Counted from the stretch's first letter, positions 33,149-43,619 are shown. The stretch is 64,000 nt of DNA from Theocolax elegans (GCA_026168455.1 CM047430.1:8075507-8139506), one strand, 5' to 3'. Translations and numbers: made by a program. The notes: generated from the letters alone by a model not told the origin.

Positions 33149-34454
33149 GCGCACTCAAACCGCTCACAGCACGAGATTGGACGGTGCCAACCAATCTCAC
33201 CATGTGCAATTTCAGGACACATATACGTGTTATGGTCCTGATGTGAGCGAGATAGGTGAGGCGCAAGTAAATGGCGAGCAACAACGCGCAAGCGCCCCTC
33301 AGTCTAAGCCTGATGGAGCTTGGAAGGGGGGGAATGCGCGCGAATCCCAGAGGATTCCTCAAGCGCGCAGCTCGCCAAACAGGGATCGGACATTCTCAAC
33401 ACCAAGCTTCTCGACGTCATCGAGGTTGAATGGGACACCTCGAGACGTCGGCGGCATTGTGAGGAAGTGGCAGGTCAAGTTCTCTGGCGACAAGAGCCAG
33501 AGCATCGACGCCTTCCTAACCAGGATCGAGGATTGCAGGATCCTGGCTAACCTGTCAGAGGACGAGTTATTGCCGTCACTCTCGGAACTTCTGACAGACA
33601 CTGCCGCCACGTGGTACCAGAACGAAAAACACAAGTGGCACTCCTGGCAAGATTTCGTGACTTCGGCTAAACGTTGGTACGGAATGAGCCAACGTTTCCA
33701 GCAGAGGATCATCGCCGAGTCCAACGCACGGACTCAAGGACCCGATGAACCGGTTAGGGACTATATGACGTGCTCTATCGCAATAATGCGAAAGATAGTC
33801 CCTACGCCGACTGAAGCGCAGCAGCTCGATCATTTGTATCGGAACATGCTGCCACAGCTTCAACGGCTGTTCAAGAGAGCGGAAGTGAGCTCAATTGAAC
33901 AAATGCTGGACCTCGCCACGGAAGCGGAGCAGACGATAGAAGGTGAAAAAGTATATCGTCCACCACCTACGGAGGAAGGGTCTCTGCTTCCTGAGATGGC
34001 GTATAAGCCGAAGCGGAAAAAAGGTTCGCCGAAGGCTAAGGTAGCGGCTGCTGAGGTAAGCCCAGCCAAACCAAGCGAGCCAGACGTCGTCGACCGCATC
34101 GCAAAGATGCTGGAGGATGCGCTGCGGCCCATCGTCTCCCAATTGGCGTCGACGACCCGACAGTCCCGTAGGAGAAGCCCAATGTCTGGCTCTCCTAAGA
34201 AAGGCTCGCCGGCCAGCCGATCTCCGAAGAGTAGGAGGTCTGGCAAACCTAATGGCCCGAGCAAGAGCTTCGGACACCGGCAGGAGAAGAAGAGCGCTAG
34301 TCCAACGAGGGAAAAAGGAAAGGAACAGCCGAAAAACCGAATGGGCTCGACTTTCGATCCGACTAAGCCTCTTACCTGCAAGGGCTGTGGGAAAATTGGA
34401 TATTCCCTCAGGTACTGTCCGGTGTGCTCGGGAAACGCCAAAGGGAGCGGTTAA
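33141..34454 (+). CDS. gag: gag polyprotein of element B
   Basis: An open frame giving about 425 residues from position 33177. It has a retrotransposon capsid-like helical region (KWQVKFSGDKSQSIDAFLTR, then LPSLSELLTDTAATWY) and a basic Ser/Arg/Pro-rich linker. A single nucleocapsid zinc knuckle CKGCGKIGYSLRYC follows, where the canonical His is Tyr. No ATG is present near the start (TTG at 33177), so the real start is probably in an upstream ORF. Pol overlaps it from 34424 in the -1 frame. Confidence 0.85.
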   Translation, partial: CPERTQTAHSTRLDGANQSHHVQFQDTYTCYGPDVSEIGEAQVNGEQQRASAPQSKPDGAWKGGNARESQRIPQARSSPNRDRTFSTPSFSTSSRLNGTPRDVGGIVRKWQVKFSGDKSQSIDAFLTRIEDCRILANLSEDELLPSLSELLTDTAATWYQNEKHKWHSWQDFVTSAKRWYGMSQRFQQRIIAESNARTQGPDEPVRDYMTCSIAIMRKIVPTPTEAQQLDHLYRNMLPQLQRLFKRAEVSSIEQMLDLATEAEQTIEGEKVYRPPPTEEGSLLPEMAYKPKRKKGSPKAKVAAAEVSPAKPSEPDVVDRIAKMLEDALRPIVSQLASTTRQSRRRSPMSGSPKKGSPASRSPKSRRSGKPNGPSKSFGHRQEKKSASPTREKGKEQPKNRMGSTFDPTKPLTCKGCGKIGYSLRYCPVCSGNAKGSG

Positions 34455-37400
34455 CAGGGACGAAAACCGCGACCCAAGAGCTTGAGTCCCCGCTGTCCCA
34501 GGTGAGTTCGGGACAGACCCGCTCCAACCGAGAGTATGGTCCAGAGAGGAGCGGAAATGGGCCTCAAAAGGAGGAACGGTCCCAAGAAGCAAGCAGACCA
34601 ACCTCATCCTATAAACCAGAGGATGAGAGTCGTTGGTGGCTTCTCGTGGAAATTGGGGGCTTTCGTATAAGAGCCTTATACGATCCCGGAGCTTCCACGA
34701 CCGTGATGGGACCCAGCGGTCTGCAAATCGCCGCGGCATTGGGCAAGGAGCTCATTGTGGCGAACGCCGGACGCGTCAAGATGGCGGATGGTAGTTACCA
34801 ACCGCTAAACGGTCACGTGATCTTACCTTTCACTGTCGGGAAGGAGACACGTGAAATAAGGGTAGCGATCATACCAAATCTTGACGCCGAATGCTACGTA
34901 GGAGTAAATTTCGTACGAGCATTCAGAGCCATATTGGATCCGGATAGCGACCGCCTGTTCCTCAAAGACAGCAAGCAGCAGATCCACCTCGAAGTTGCTG
35001 GAATAGGGGGTATGGCCACCCTCTCGTCCGCTGGGATAGCGGACGCAACCGAGGCAGAAAGGGAAGAGCTGCGAGAGCTTGTAAGCAAAGTGCTGTCTAA
35101 TACTTCTCCCAAAATCGGGCGAACCCAACTCATCGAGCACTCGATTGACGTGGGATCAGCTCGCCCGATAAAGCAGAAGTATTACCCGGTGTCGGAGAAG
35201 ATCCAGGAGGAGATGCACCGCCAGGTCCGAGAGATGCTAGATTTAGAGATCATAGAGCCCTCGGACAGCGGTTGGTCAAGCCCCGTGGTGATGGTACGCA
35301 AGGAGAACGGATCACGTCGGTTTTGCATTGACTTTAGGAAAGTCAATGCGCTAACGAAACCAGACGCTTATCCCCTCCCGTTCATGCAGGATATCTTACG
35401 CAAGTTGAAGAGATGTCGGTACATTAGTACTCTGGACATGAACTCAGCGTATCATCAGATACCTCTCCAGAAGGAATCGCGTCCTTATACGGCTTTCACA
35501 GTCCCGGGGATGGGACTGTATCAGTTTAAGCGGATGCCGTACGGATTGGCATACGCCGGCGCGACCTTCCAACGCATGATTGACCAAGTGGTTGGTCCTG
35601 ATCTCGAGCCCAATGCCTTTTCTTACCTCGATGACATTATCATAGTCACCGAGACATTTGAAGGGCACAAGAAGTATCTCGAGATGGTGCTGAAAAGACT
35701 GACCGAAGCTAACTTGACAGTGAATAAGGACAAGTGTGTCTTTTGTCAAGACGAGGTGAGATATCTTGGCGTGCTGGTCAACAGGGATGGAATTCGTCCC
35801 GACCCAGCCAAGACAGAGCCTATAAGGGTTTATCCGGCTCCCAAGAACCTCAAACAGCTTCGACGATTCCTCGGCATGGCGTCGTGGTATCGGCGTTTTA
35901 TGCCGGATTACGCCACGATTGCCGAGCCACTTACCCGTCTAACAAAGAAGAACCAAGGGTACGAGTGGTTAGATGAACAGGAACAAGCCTTTCAGCAACT
36001 GAAGGCCCTGATCATGACTGCTCCAGTTCTTCAACGTCCCAGTGCAGATGGACTGTTTAGCCTGCACACGGACGCGAGCGATACCGGCATAGGAGCCGTG
36101 CTCGTCCAAGAGATAGACGGAGAGGAAAGAGTCATTGAGTTTGCCAGTCGCATTCTCACAGCACCCGAGAAGAATTATAGCGTTACGGAGAGGGAATGCT
36201 TGGCCGTGGTCTGGGCTATTAATAAGTTCAGACCTTACATCGAAGGGTACCACTTCAAAGTGATAACGGATCACAGTAGTCTTCGCTGGTTGTGTAATAT
36301 GAGAAATCCAACCAGCCGACTAGCGAGATGGGCTTTAGAGCTTCAAGCTCATGACTTTGTCGTCGAGCACAGAAAAGGAGCTCTGCATCACGTTCCCGAT
36401 GCCCTATCTCGCATGTATGAAGACGACGAGCCTACAGTAGCAGCAATGTCGTGGGCTCAAACTACTGAAGATCCTTGGTACCTAGACTGGATCAAGAACG
36501 TTTCCGACAGACCCCGTGATTTCCCCGACTGGAAAATAGTTGGAGGAAATCTATACATCTATCGCCCCGACACGGAGTTAGAGGAAGTGATGGATGATGA
36601 GCAAGCATGGAAGCTGGTCGTACCCGTAGAGAATCGACACTCTATTCTGAGAGAGTGTCACGATGACCCCTCAGCTGGCCATCTCGGAAGGGAAAAGACA
36701 TTCGCCCGCGTGGCCCAAAACTATTATTGGCCACGGTTTTACGCAGAAGTTGCGGATTACGTCAGGCGATGTCAAGTGTGCCAGCAATGTAAGGTCGAGC
36801 AACGTGCTCCCTCAGGGTTAATGGGTCACCGTCAATCGGACAGACCATGGCAGGTGGTAGCAGGAGATATCACTGGCCCGCTTCCACGCTCTAGCCGAGG
36901 ATACGAATACATCCTAGTATTCCAGGATTTATTCACGCGCTGGATTGAAGCAATCCCGATACGAAAAGCTAACGCAAAGACGATAGTCCGCGAGCTTCAC
37001 GAACGAGTGATTAACCGGTTCGGCACCCCGGAAGTATTTCACTCGGACAACGGGACCGAGTTTAAAAATAAACTCGTAGACGAATACCTTGAATCTAAGG
37101 GAGTGTATCATTCGACGACACCCCCTTACCACGCACAGGCCAATCCTGTCGAGAGGGCCAATCGGACCCTTAAGACAATGGTGGCGTCGTATATCCAGGA
37201 TAAGCATAGCGACTGGGACGACAAGCTGCCAGAGTTAGTCTTTGCACTAAACACAGCAGTGCAAAGTTCTACTGGATGGAGCCCGGCTATGCTGAACTAT
37301 GGTCGCCAACCCGAGGCGCCTAGTACAGCTCGTCGAGAGCAAGACCGGCTTGCCCAGCAACAGTTTGAGTTCCGTCGCCTGCAGGATTGGAACGACAAAA

Positions 37401-37648
37401 TCAAACAGTTGCCAAGACTGCACGAGAACGCAAGTCGTCAGTCGGCTGCCAGTAAGGCCCGGCAAGCCGAAATCTTCAACTCACGACGAAGGCCAGCGGA
37501 ATTCGAGGTAGGAGATCTGGTGTGGAAACGCAACCGGATCCTCTCGTCCAGCGCACAAGGTATCTCGGCTAAGCTTGCTCCGAAATACACAGGGCCATAT
37601 CTGATCATCAGTAGGAAAGGTATGAATACCTACTGTCATACAAGATGA
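34424..37648 (+). CDS. pol: pol polyprotein of element B (PR-RT-RH-IN)
   Basis: 1,074 residues open from the -1 frameshift. A retropepsin-like domain (ALYDPGASTTVMG) comes first; its active-site triplet reads DPG instead of the usual D[TS]G. RT has FRKVNALTKP and the YLDDIIIV box. RNase H has TDASDTGIGAVLV and TERECLAVVW. Integrase has an HHCC zinc finger (HLGREKT to CQVCQQC), catalytic D in VAGDITG, D in SDNGTEF and E in NPVERANRT, and the C-terminal GPY motif (YTGPYLIIS). The frame shifts near 37630, cutting off the basic tail at 37648. Position after gag with a slippery site is typical of errantivirus-like and related gypsy elements. Confidence 0.95.
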   Translation: MLGKRQRERLTGTKTATQELESPLSQVSSGQTRSNREYGPERSGNGPQKEERSQEASRPTSSYKPEDESRWWLLVEIGGFRIRALYDPGASTTVMGPSGLQIAAALGKELIVANAGRVKMADGSYQPLNGHVILPFTVGKETREIRVAIIPNLDAECYVGVNFVRAFRAILDPDSDRLFLKDSKQQIHLEVAGIGGMATLSSAGIADATEAEREELRELVSKVLSNTSPKIGRTQLIEHSIDVGSARPIKQKYYPVSEKIQEEMHRQVREMLDLEIIEPSDSGWSSPVVMVRKENGSRRFCIDFRKVNALTKPDAYPLPFMQDILRKLKRCRYISTLDMNSAYHQIPLQKESRPYTAFTVPGMGLYQFKRMPYGLAYAGATFQRMIDQVVGPDLEPNAFSYLDDIIIVTETFEGHKKYLEMVLKRLTEANLTVNKDKCVFCQDEVRYLGVLVNRDGIRPDPAKTEPIRVYPAPKNLKQLRRFLGMASWYRRFMPDYATIAEPLTRLTKKNQGYEWLDEQEQAFQQLKALIMTAPVLQRPSADGLFSLHTDASDTGIGAVLVQEIDGEERVIEFASRILTAPEKNYSVTERECLAVVWAINKFRPYIEGYHFKVITDHSSLRWLCNMRNPTSRLARWALELQAHDFVVEHRKGALHHVPDALSRMYEDDEPTVAAMSWAQTTEDPWYLDWIKNVSDRPRDFPDWKIVGGNLYIYRPDTELEEVMDDEQAWKLVVPVENRHSILRECHDDPSAGHLGREKTFARVAQNYYWPRFYAEVADYVRRCQVCQQCKVEQRAPSGLMGHRQSDRPWQVVAGDITGPLPRSSRGYEYILVFQDLFTRWIEAIPIRKANAKTIVRELHERVINRFGTPEVFHSDNGTEFKNKLVDEYLESKGVYHSTTPPYHAQANPVERANRTLKTMVASYIQDKHSDWDDKLPELVFALNTAVQSSTGWSPAMLNYGRQPEAPSTARREQDRLAQQQFEFRRLQDWNDKIKQLPRLHENASRQSAASKARQAEIFNSRRRPAEFEVGDLVWKRNRILSSSAQGISAKLAPKYTGPYLIISRKGMNTYCHTR
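34430..34436 (+). promoter_or_regulatory. programmed -1 frameshift site
   Basis: GGGAAAC lies in the gag frame as G-GGA-AAC, exactly the X-XXY-YYZ slippery pattern, 16 nt before the gag stop. Slipping back one base gives the pol frame (G-K-R-Q-R). The same heptamer is used by some retroviruses. A downstream structure was not checked. Confidence 0.8.
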
Positions 37649-37649
37649 T

Positions 37650-38048
37650 CAAGGGGGCCAAGAAGTATCTCACATCGAGCATCTGAAGAGATACGTCCCC
37701 GAAAATGATGCTGACTCAGCTGATGAGGATCAACGTGAGCAACCTCAACCGCCGAGGGATCAACAGGTGAAGTGCGACCCACCTGTAGCGAGCGAATACT
37801 CCCCTGCGAGGGAGAATAATGCGAGCGAGTCCCCTGGCGAGGGAACTCGGTGTAATCCGCGCAAGACGTCGCGTACGTCTTTAGATAGGTCCCGCGTTAC
37901 CAGACGACAGCGTGGTCGTCCTCGGAAAGCAACCGCGACCGTAAAGCGCCGATCACCCATAGAGCGGTCTGCCAATGCAGATTCTGAACCGGTTCCTCCG
38001 AGACGAGGACGAGGGCGTCCTCCAGGCTCACGACCGAAGCGGACGTAA
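37650..38048 (+). pseudogene. pol C-terminal basic tail, out of frame
   Basis: After a one-base shift near 37630 the +1 frame continues with VIQDDQGGQEV and SHIEHLKRYV, then a Ser/Pro/Arg-rich part with GRPRK and RGRGRPPG AT-hook motifs ending at 38048. The equivalent tail of element A is fused in frame. AT-hooks may tether integrase to chromatin. In this copy the tail cannot be made without a second shift, or a sequencing error is present. Confidence 0.7.
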
Positions 38049-38312
38049 AGCGCCAGCAGCGGCCGAAGGCTGAGGCGGCCTTCAAAGAGGCTGCCTTTGA
38101 ATACAGATTAACCTGTAGCCCCTGCCTTCATCGAGCGGAACGGGAGGTTCTGACGAACCTAGGTGTCCGCTCTGCCGCTGCAAGGAGATCAAGCGTCTGG
38201 ATCAGTTTCCTCGCGTCCTGATAAACCTGATCAAGAGTAACTTGTTAACCCTCTTTCCCGTTCCTTGAGGAACAGAGTCCACATACAGAGTATGTGGAAT
38301 CTGGAAGGGGGG
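38049..38312 (+). other. 3' untranslated region and polypurine tract, element B
   Basis: No open frame. It ends with GGAAGGGGGG (38303-38312) directly before TGTAACGG, the same junction as in element A. Confidence 0.8.
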
Positions 38313-39433
38313 TGTAACGGTAAGCGAGTTACCGATCAGGTAAGCAACGCGAAAGAGGAGATACAGCGCGGCGCGCGCAGGGAACGCGCGCGAGAATCGT
38401 GCGCAAGTAGAGTATCGTTAGAGAGTTCGCGCGCGATCGACAACAACACGGTGTTGGTGACCGGTGTTTATTTTTACGGGATAAACGAGCGAAAGGACTG
38501 TTGTGCGTTGTGTGTGGGTGTGAGAAGCTTCTCCCCACTAACCTCCACGTCGACGGGTGCAGCAGCACATCTCACGGACAGTGAGAAAAGGAGGCTCGGC
38601 GAAGCCCACCTTCTCGACCGTTGGAGAGAGAGAGAGAGACATATACGAGGACGAGCTCTCTCTCAATAGCACAGCCTTTTCCCTGCCGAAGCGAGATATT
38701 CAGATACGCGGTAAGTGGTGCACCACATTTAGACCCGCGTGTCTATCTAATTTTCGTGTCCCGATTTACCTGGTACGGTCCAGGTGAGGAAGCGTTCCTC
38801 CTTCCCCCCTCTCGTGACAATACCCGCACGGATAGAAAGGTCGGTGGTTCGCGGGAACCACTTCACGAGAGAAGGCGCGCGTGACGTAGTAAGCTTCTAC
38901 GTAAAAGCTCTCTACGTCAGTGATTCATACGTCACACGGTGTGACGTATGCCATCAGGTTAAGCAGCCGATCATATCCGGATCGGTTGCTCGTAATCGAT
39001 TGTTAAATAGATTTTAACCGATTCGTTTCGCGCTGACCTCGGGGGTAGTCATCGGTACGACTCCCCGCAAATTGTTAAAGTTTATTTGTCCATAATTTAT
39101 TAATATTTAATTGTTAATTTAATAAATTGACTCGGCGAGACAATCTTTCTCGCCGATTAACAATAATATCGATTGTTGATAGTATTTTACCGGTTAACGT
39201 CCTATCCTACGAATACCGCCCTCTCCGGTGTTTATCCTAGTTGGCAATTTTGGGCATAGGGCCCAACACACGGTATATAAGTCAAACGGAGTGTTTGACG
39301 TTGTTAACGGCAGTGCACGGGAATCAAAGGGATTCCCGGCCGCATCGTGGGACTGCACACTTAAGGTTGGTAAGTTGGGACAGATTGGGCCTAACCGTGG
39401 GCCTTACATATCCCCAGTACCCACCCCGTTACA
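38313..39433 (+). repeat. 3' LTR of element B
   Basis: 1,121 bp, almost identical to 30466-31585. It is followed by the GTAT duplication. Confidence 0.96.
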
Positions 39434-39460
39434 GTATTAATTATTACGCCGACGAAAAGT

Positions 39461-39478
39461 ATATATATATATATATAT
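39461..39478. repeat. TA microsatellite
   Basis: A short (AT)n run flanking the left end of the palindromic MITE. Similar (AT)n DNA lies at about 40411-40455 on its other side, which fits a TA-rich target. Confidence 0.8.
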
Positions 39479-40370
39479 GGGCTATTTCACGTCAAGTGGT
39501 ACGATGAACATTTTAAATCGCTCCAAAATTTGAGAACAGGCTGGAAATATCTTCCAGAAGATAGAAAAAAAATTTTAGGTGTTAAAAATAATTTGCCTAA
39601 GAGTTATTCCACCATGAAAAATGGAAATTTTTCAATTTTTTAGAAAAATTGCTATTTTCAAAGCCATTTATCTCAAAATCTATTGATTTTTTTGAAAAAA
39701 AAAATTACAAACAACTTTTGCTCAAAATAATCTTTAGAACTTATATACCTTGGTTACAATTCTTAATTTTAAAATCCCAAAGAGTTAGGGCATTTGGAAA
39801 TATTGAATATCAAAAAGGCGACCACGCCATAATCGATTTTGATCTAACACCACTCAAAAGATCACATTTTTTAAGAGCTTTCGAATGGCCATGGTTAAAT
39901 TATTGGCCAAGACCGCTGGTGAAAGTTATGCCTTATAAACCTCATAAAATCACTAATTTTCATGTATTTTAGCTCTCGAAAAATGTGATCTTTTGAGCTG
40001 TGTTAGATCGAAATCGATTGTGGCGTGGTCGCCTTTTTTTGATGTTCAATATTTCTGGGCGTTCTATCTCTTCGAGATTTCAAAATTAAGAATTGTAACC
40101 AAGGTAGATAAGTTGTAAAGATTATTTTAAACAAAAGTTGTTGATAATGTTTTTTCAAAAAAATGAATAGATTTAGAGATAAATAGCTTTAAAAATAGTA
40201 ATTTTTCTAAAAAATTGAAAAATTTCCATTTTTCATGGTGGAATAACTCTTAGGCAAATTTTTTAAACACCTAAAACTTTTTTTCTATCTTTTGGAAGAT
40301 ATTTCCAGCCTGTTCTCAAATTTTGGAGCAATTTAAAATTTTCATCGTACCACTTGACGTGAAATAGCCC
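39479..40370. repeat. palindromic MITE, 892 bp
   Basis: It begins GGGCTATTTCACGTCAAG and ends with the reverse complement. Arms of about 400 bp match almost fully in inverse orientation, around a centre of about 90 bp (about 39880-39970). It lies within TA-rich sequence. A one-armed relative is at 56442-56884, also next to an (AT)n tract. The plus ORF at 39649-39972 is arm sequence, not a gene. Confidence 0.9.
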
Positions 40371-40408
40371 ATATATATGTATCTATGTATGTACTATGGT
40401 CTCTGGAA

Positions 40409-40449
<41 letters not shown>

Positions 40450-41065
40450 TATATGCCCATATATAGGGAATGAAAAATTTTTATACACAGCGACATATAT
40501 TAGAACCCTGAAATCTTAGACAGGACAGCGTACGATAATAAAAGAAAAAATACATTTTTGTGATAGTAAATACAATAGTCATTGTAGAATGTGACATCAC
40601 ATTCAATACGCAATCGGTCATAGCTATTATAGGAATATCACAGATTAATATAAATACAGTAAATATCACGGTAAGACAAACTGAAATAAGGTATAATACA
40701 AATAAATAATCAGTAAATGCACCTGTTAGTCGCTTAAATAAAATTGTCATTTAATCATCCATTTATTCCATCCATTTAATCACTATCAATCATTCCATAA
40801 ATACATTGACTGATACAAATAGTGTAAATGCGACTATACAAAAATAAGTAAATAAGTAATATAGATCTACAAAAAGTACATGAACGGATACAAAAAAATA
40901 ATAAATAAATAAATAAATAAGTACTGGCGCGTATTAATTTCATGCCAGGAAGAATCTTCGCGTAGAAATCGCAAACTCATAAATTAGGATAAGATTCTGA
41001 TTTCTGCTAGCAATGACTTACATAAATGAATCTCTAACCGGAAAAGATTATTTACCCTCATGATT
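40371..41065. other. AT-rich interval without a gene
   Basis: (AT)n microsatellite at about 40411-40455, then AT-rich DNA. The minus ORF at 40481-40750 has hydrophobic runs but no family signature. Confidence 0.5.
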
Positions 41066-41493
41066 ATATCGACGGCTGAGAGGAACAAAAGCTTATCTTG
41101 GCAGTCGCTTCGAGAAGAACCTATCTCGGCTGCCGCTTCAAGATGAGCCTATCTCGGAGGCGGCTTGAAAAAAGACCTACCTCAAGTCAGATTTTTTGTT
41201 TTCAAATTTTGTAGTGGTAGTACTGCGCAATTTTAAATTGCGGGCTTAAAATGCTGGTAAAATATTATGAAAAGAATTATGATTTGTTTTTCAATATTGC
41301 CAGTATTATTACTATTAGTAAAATAACATCCAAGAGGTGGTTTAATATATTTATTCATATAGAAATTTTGTCGGTCTTGCTGAGCTAACGTCTAACGACT
41401 CTAAGAACTCCAAGTTGCTCGCTCGAAAAGGCATGATAATTCGCCGTGTATCAATCCCGAGGACAACATTATGAAGGCCACAAGCCGCCAGAC

Positions 41494-42579
41494 TATAACG
41501 GTAAGCGAGTTACCGATCAGGTAAGCAACGCGAAAGACGATGTACAGCGCGGCGCGCGCACGAACGCGCGAGAATTGTGCGCACCCAGCTGGCAGTATCG
41601 AGTTCGCGCGCGCACGGCGAAAACAACGTGTTTGCAGCCAGTGTGAATTCTTTGTTAGTTGAGAAAAAGAATTGAAGGACTGGTGCGTTTTGTGTGTGGG
41701 TGTGAGTACTTCTCCCCACCAACCTCCACGTCGACGTGCAGAGCAGCACGTTCCACAGGAAGGTAAAGAAGGAAGCCAGGAGTCGGCAGCCTTCCCGATC
41801 GATGGAGTGAGAGAGAGAGAGATAATCCCTAGGCCAAGCTCTCTCTCCGATGCCCAGCCTTTTCCCGCCGATACGAAATCTTCAGATTCGCGGTATATGG
41901 TGCACCACGTTTAGTCCTGCGGGTCTATTTAATATTTCGTATCCCGACTTACCTGGTACGATCCAGGAGAGGAAGCGTTCCTCTTTTTCCCCCCTCTCGT
42001 GACAAATCCCGCCCGGGTAGACAGGTCGGTGGTTCGCGGGAGCCACTTCACGAGAGAATGCGCGCGTGACGTAGGCAGCTTCTACGTCAGAGCTCCCTAC
42101 GTCAGAGATACATACGTCACACGGTAGCCATCAGGTTAAGCAGCGGATCATTCCCGGATGGGTCGCTCATAATTCGACCGTTAATAGGTTTTAACGATTT
42201 GTTTTCGCGCTGACTTCGGGGGTAGTCATCGGTACGACTCCCTTTAAATTGTTAACGTTGGTTTATTATTGTTTGATTATTTATTTAATAAATTGACTCG
42301 GCGATATAATATATCAATTGTTGAGAACATTTTTGCCCGGTCATAGTCCTATCCCACGAATACCGCCCTCTCCGGTGTTTACTCTAGTTGGCAATTTTGG
42401 GCACATGGCCCAACACACAATATTTAAGTCAAACGAGGTGTTTGACGTTGTTAACGGCATTGCACGGGAATAAAAAGTGATTCCCGGCCGCATCGTGGGA
42501 CTGTACACTTAAGGTTGGTAAGTTGGGACAGATTGGGCCTGACCAGGGCCTTACATTCCCCAGTACCCACCGCGTTACA
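41494..42579 (+). repeat. solo LTR related to element B
   Basis: About 1,086 bp, starting TATAACGGTAAGCGAG (one change from TGTAACGG) and ending CGCGTTACA, similar to the B LTR throughout but with many differences and indels. The flanks AGAC and AGAT may be an eroded 4-bp duplication. Confidence 0.88.
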
Positions 42580-42945
42580 AGATATAATAAATAAATTTTT
42601 ATTAATATATTTATATTTAAAACTGAAATTTTGGTCAGCTATCGTTTCCAAATAGAAAAAAATGAATTGCGTGCCGAATTCAGATTTTCCGTACCGAAGG
42701 GTATAAATGAAATAAAATTAAATTAATTAATATTTTTATCGGTCTTACAGTCAATAACAAATTAAATATATGGGCAGTCAGATTGACCCTACTTATAATC
42801 ACCCCCGAAGAATCTATAAAAATAAAAATAAAAATAAAAAATAAAAAATTAAAAACTCTTACTGAAAATAAAACATATTATTAATAAAGCAATCTGGCTG
42901 CCCCCCCTGCGCCAAAAATCTACTCACCCCAAATATGTTGTCCGA

Positions 42946-42975
42946 CATTTCGAGCTCGCTGCTGCTCCTCATCAG
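42946..42975 (-). ncRNA. hammerhead-ribozyme-like core
   Basis: The minus strand reads CTGATGAG, a 4-bp stem II (GAGC/GCTC) and GAAAT. The core order fits CUGANGA-stem II-GAAA. Stems I and III and a cleavage triplet were not established. Confidence 0.4.
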
Positions 42976-43619
42976 AGACTTTCCCTGTTCAACACGTTGG
43001 CGTGACACTAGATTTATCGATATATTTATTTACGTATATATTTTATAATATACTTATTAATTACCAGGTAAAAAGCATGTGCAATAATAAAAAATAAATC
43101 ATGATTTTTTTCATTATTTTTTACCAGCATTTCAAGCCCGCAATTTAAAATTGCGCATTGCTGCCAGTACAAAATTTGAAAACAAAAAATTTGACTTGAG
43201 ATTGGTCTTTCTTCAAGCCGCCTCCGAGATAGGTTCTGCTCGAAGCGGCAGCCGAGATAGCTCTTTCTTTAAGCTGTCGACGAGACAGGCTCTTCTCGAA
43301 GCGGCAGCCGAGATAGCTCTTTCTTCAAGCCGTCGACGAGATAGGCTCTTTTCGCAGCGACTGCCGAGATAAGCTTCTGTTCCTCACAGCCGCCGATATC
43401 TTAATAGAATACTCTCCAGTTATTGCGGAACTAGCATACGCATAATTTTGTATATTAACACAGCCATAAAATGTTGTATCCTCGATTCAATATGCAGCCA
43501 CATATAACGTACAAACGAATTTTACAATACCTGTAGTCTATTCCGTATATCCTGCAAAGCGTTCAGAACGACAATTAAACAATAATCGAGAAGTGAATAT
43601 TGCAAGGCTTTGGCAAGTC

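Larger units (their letters stand above)
30466..39433 (+). mobile_element. Ty3/gypsy retrotransposon B, complete and recent
   Basis: 8,968 bp, from TGTAACGG to GTTACA, flanked on both sides by GTAT (30462-30465 and 39434-39437). The two LTRs (30466-31585 and 38313-39433) differ at about three positions, so the insertion is recent. In order it holds a primer site, small ORFs, gag, pol (protease, RT, RNase H, integrase), a basic tail and a polypurine tract. It has no env. It lies 869 bp downstream of the Shab exon in the same orientation. Confidence 0.97.
41066..43399. mobile_element. foldback element with tandem-repeat arms
   Basis: The left arm (41066 to about 41270) and right arm (about 43110-43399) are reverse complements: ATATCGACGGCTGAGAGGAAC at the left, its near-complement at the right. 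Both contain several copies of a CGAAGCGGCAGCCGAGATAG unit and a palindrome around GCAATTTAAAATTGC. Inside are a solo LTR (41494-42579) and a hammerhead-like core. No transposase is present. Confidence 0.8.

Noticed and set aside
33359..34739. Long minus-strand ORFs (up to 282 residues) opposite gag
   Set aside because: Shadow frames of the gag and pol coding strand; compositionally biased and without motifs.
39649..39972. 107-residue plus-strand ORF
   Set aside because: Lies entirely in one arm and the centre of a palindromic MITE.
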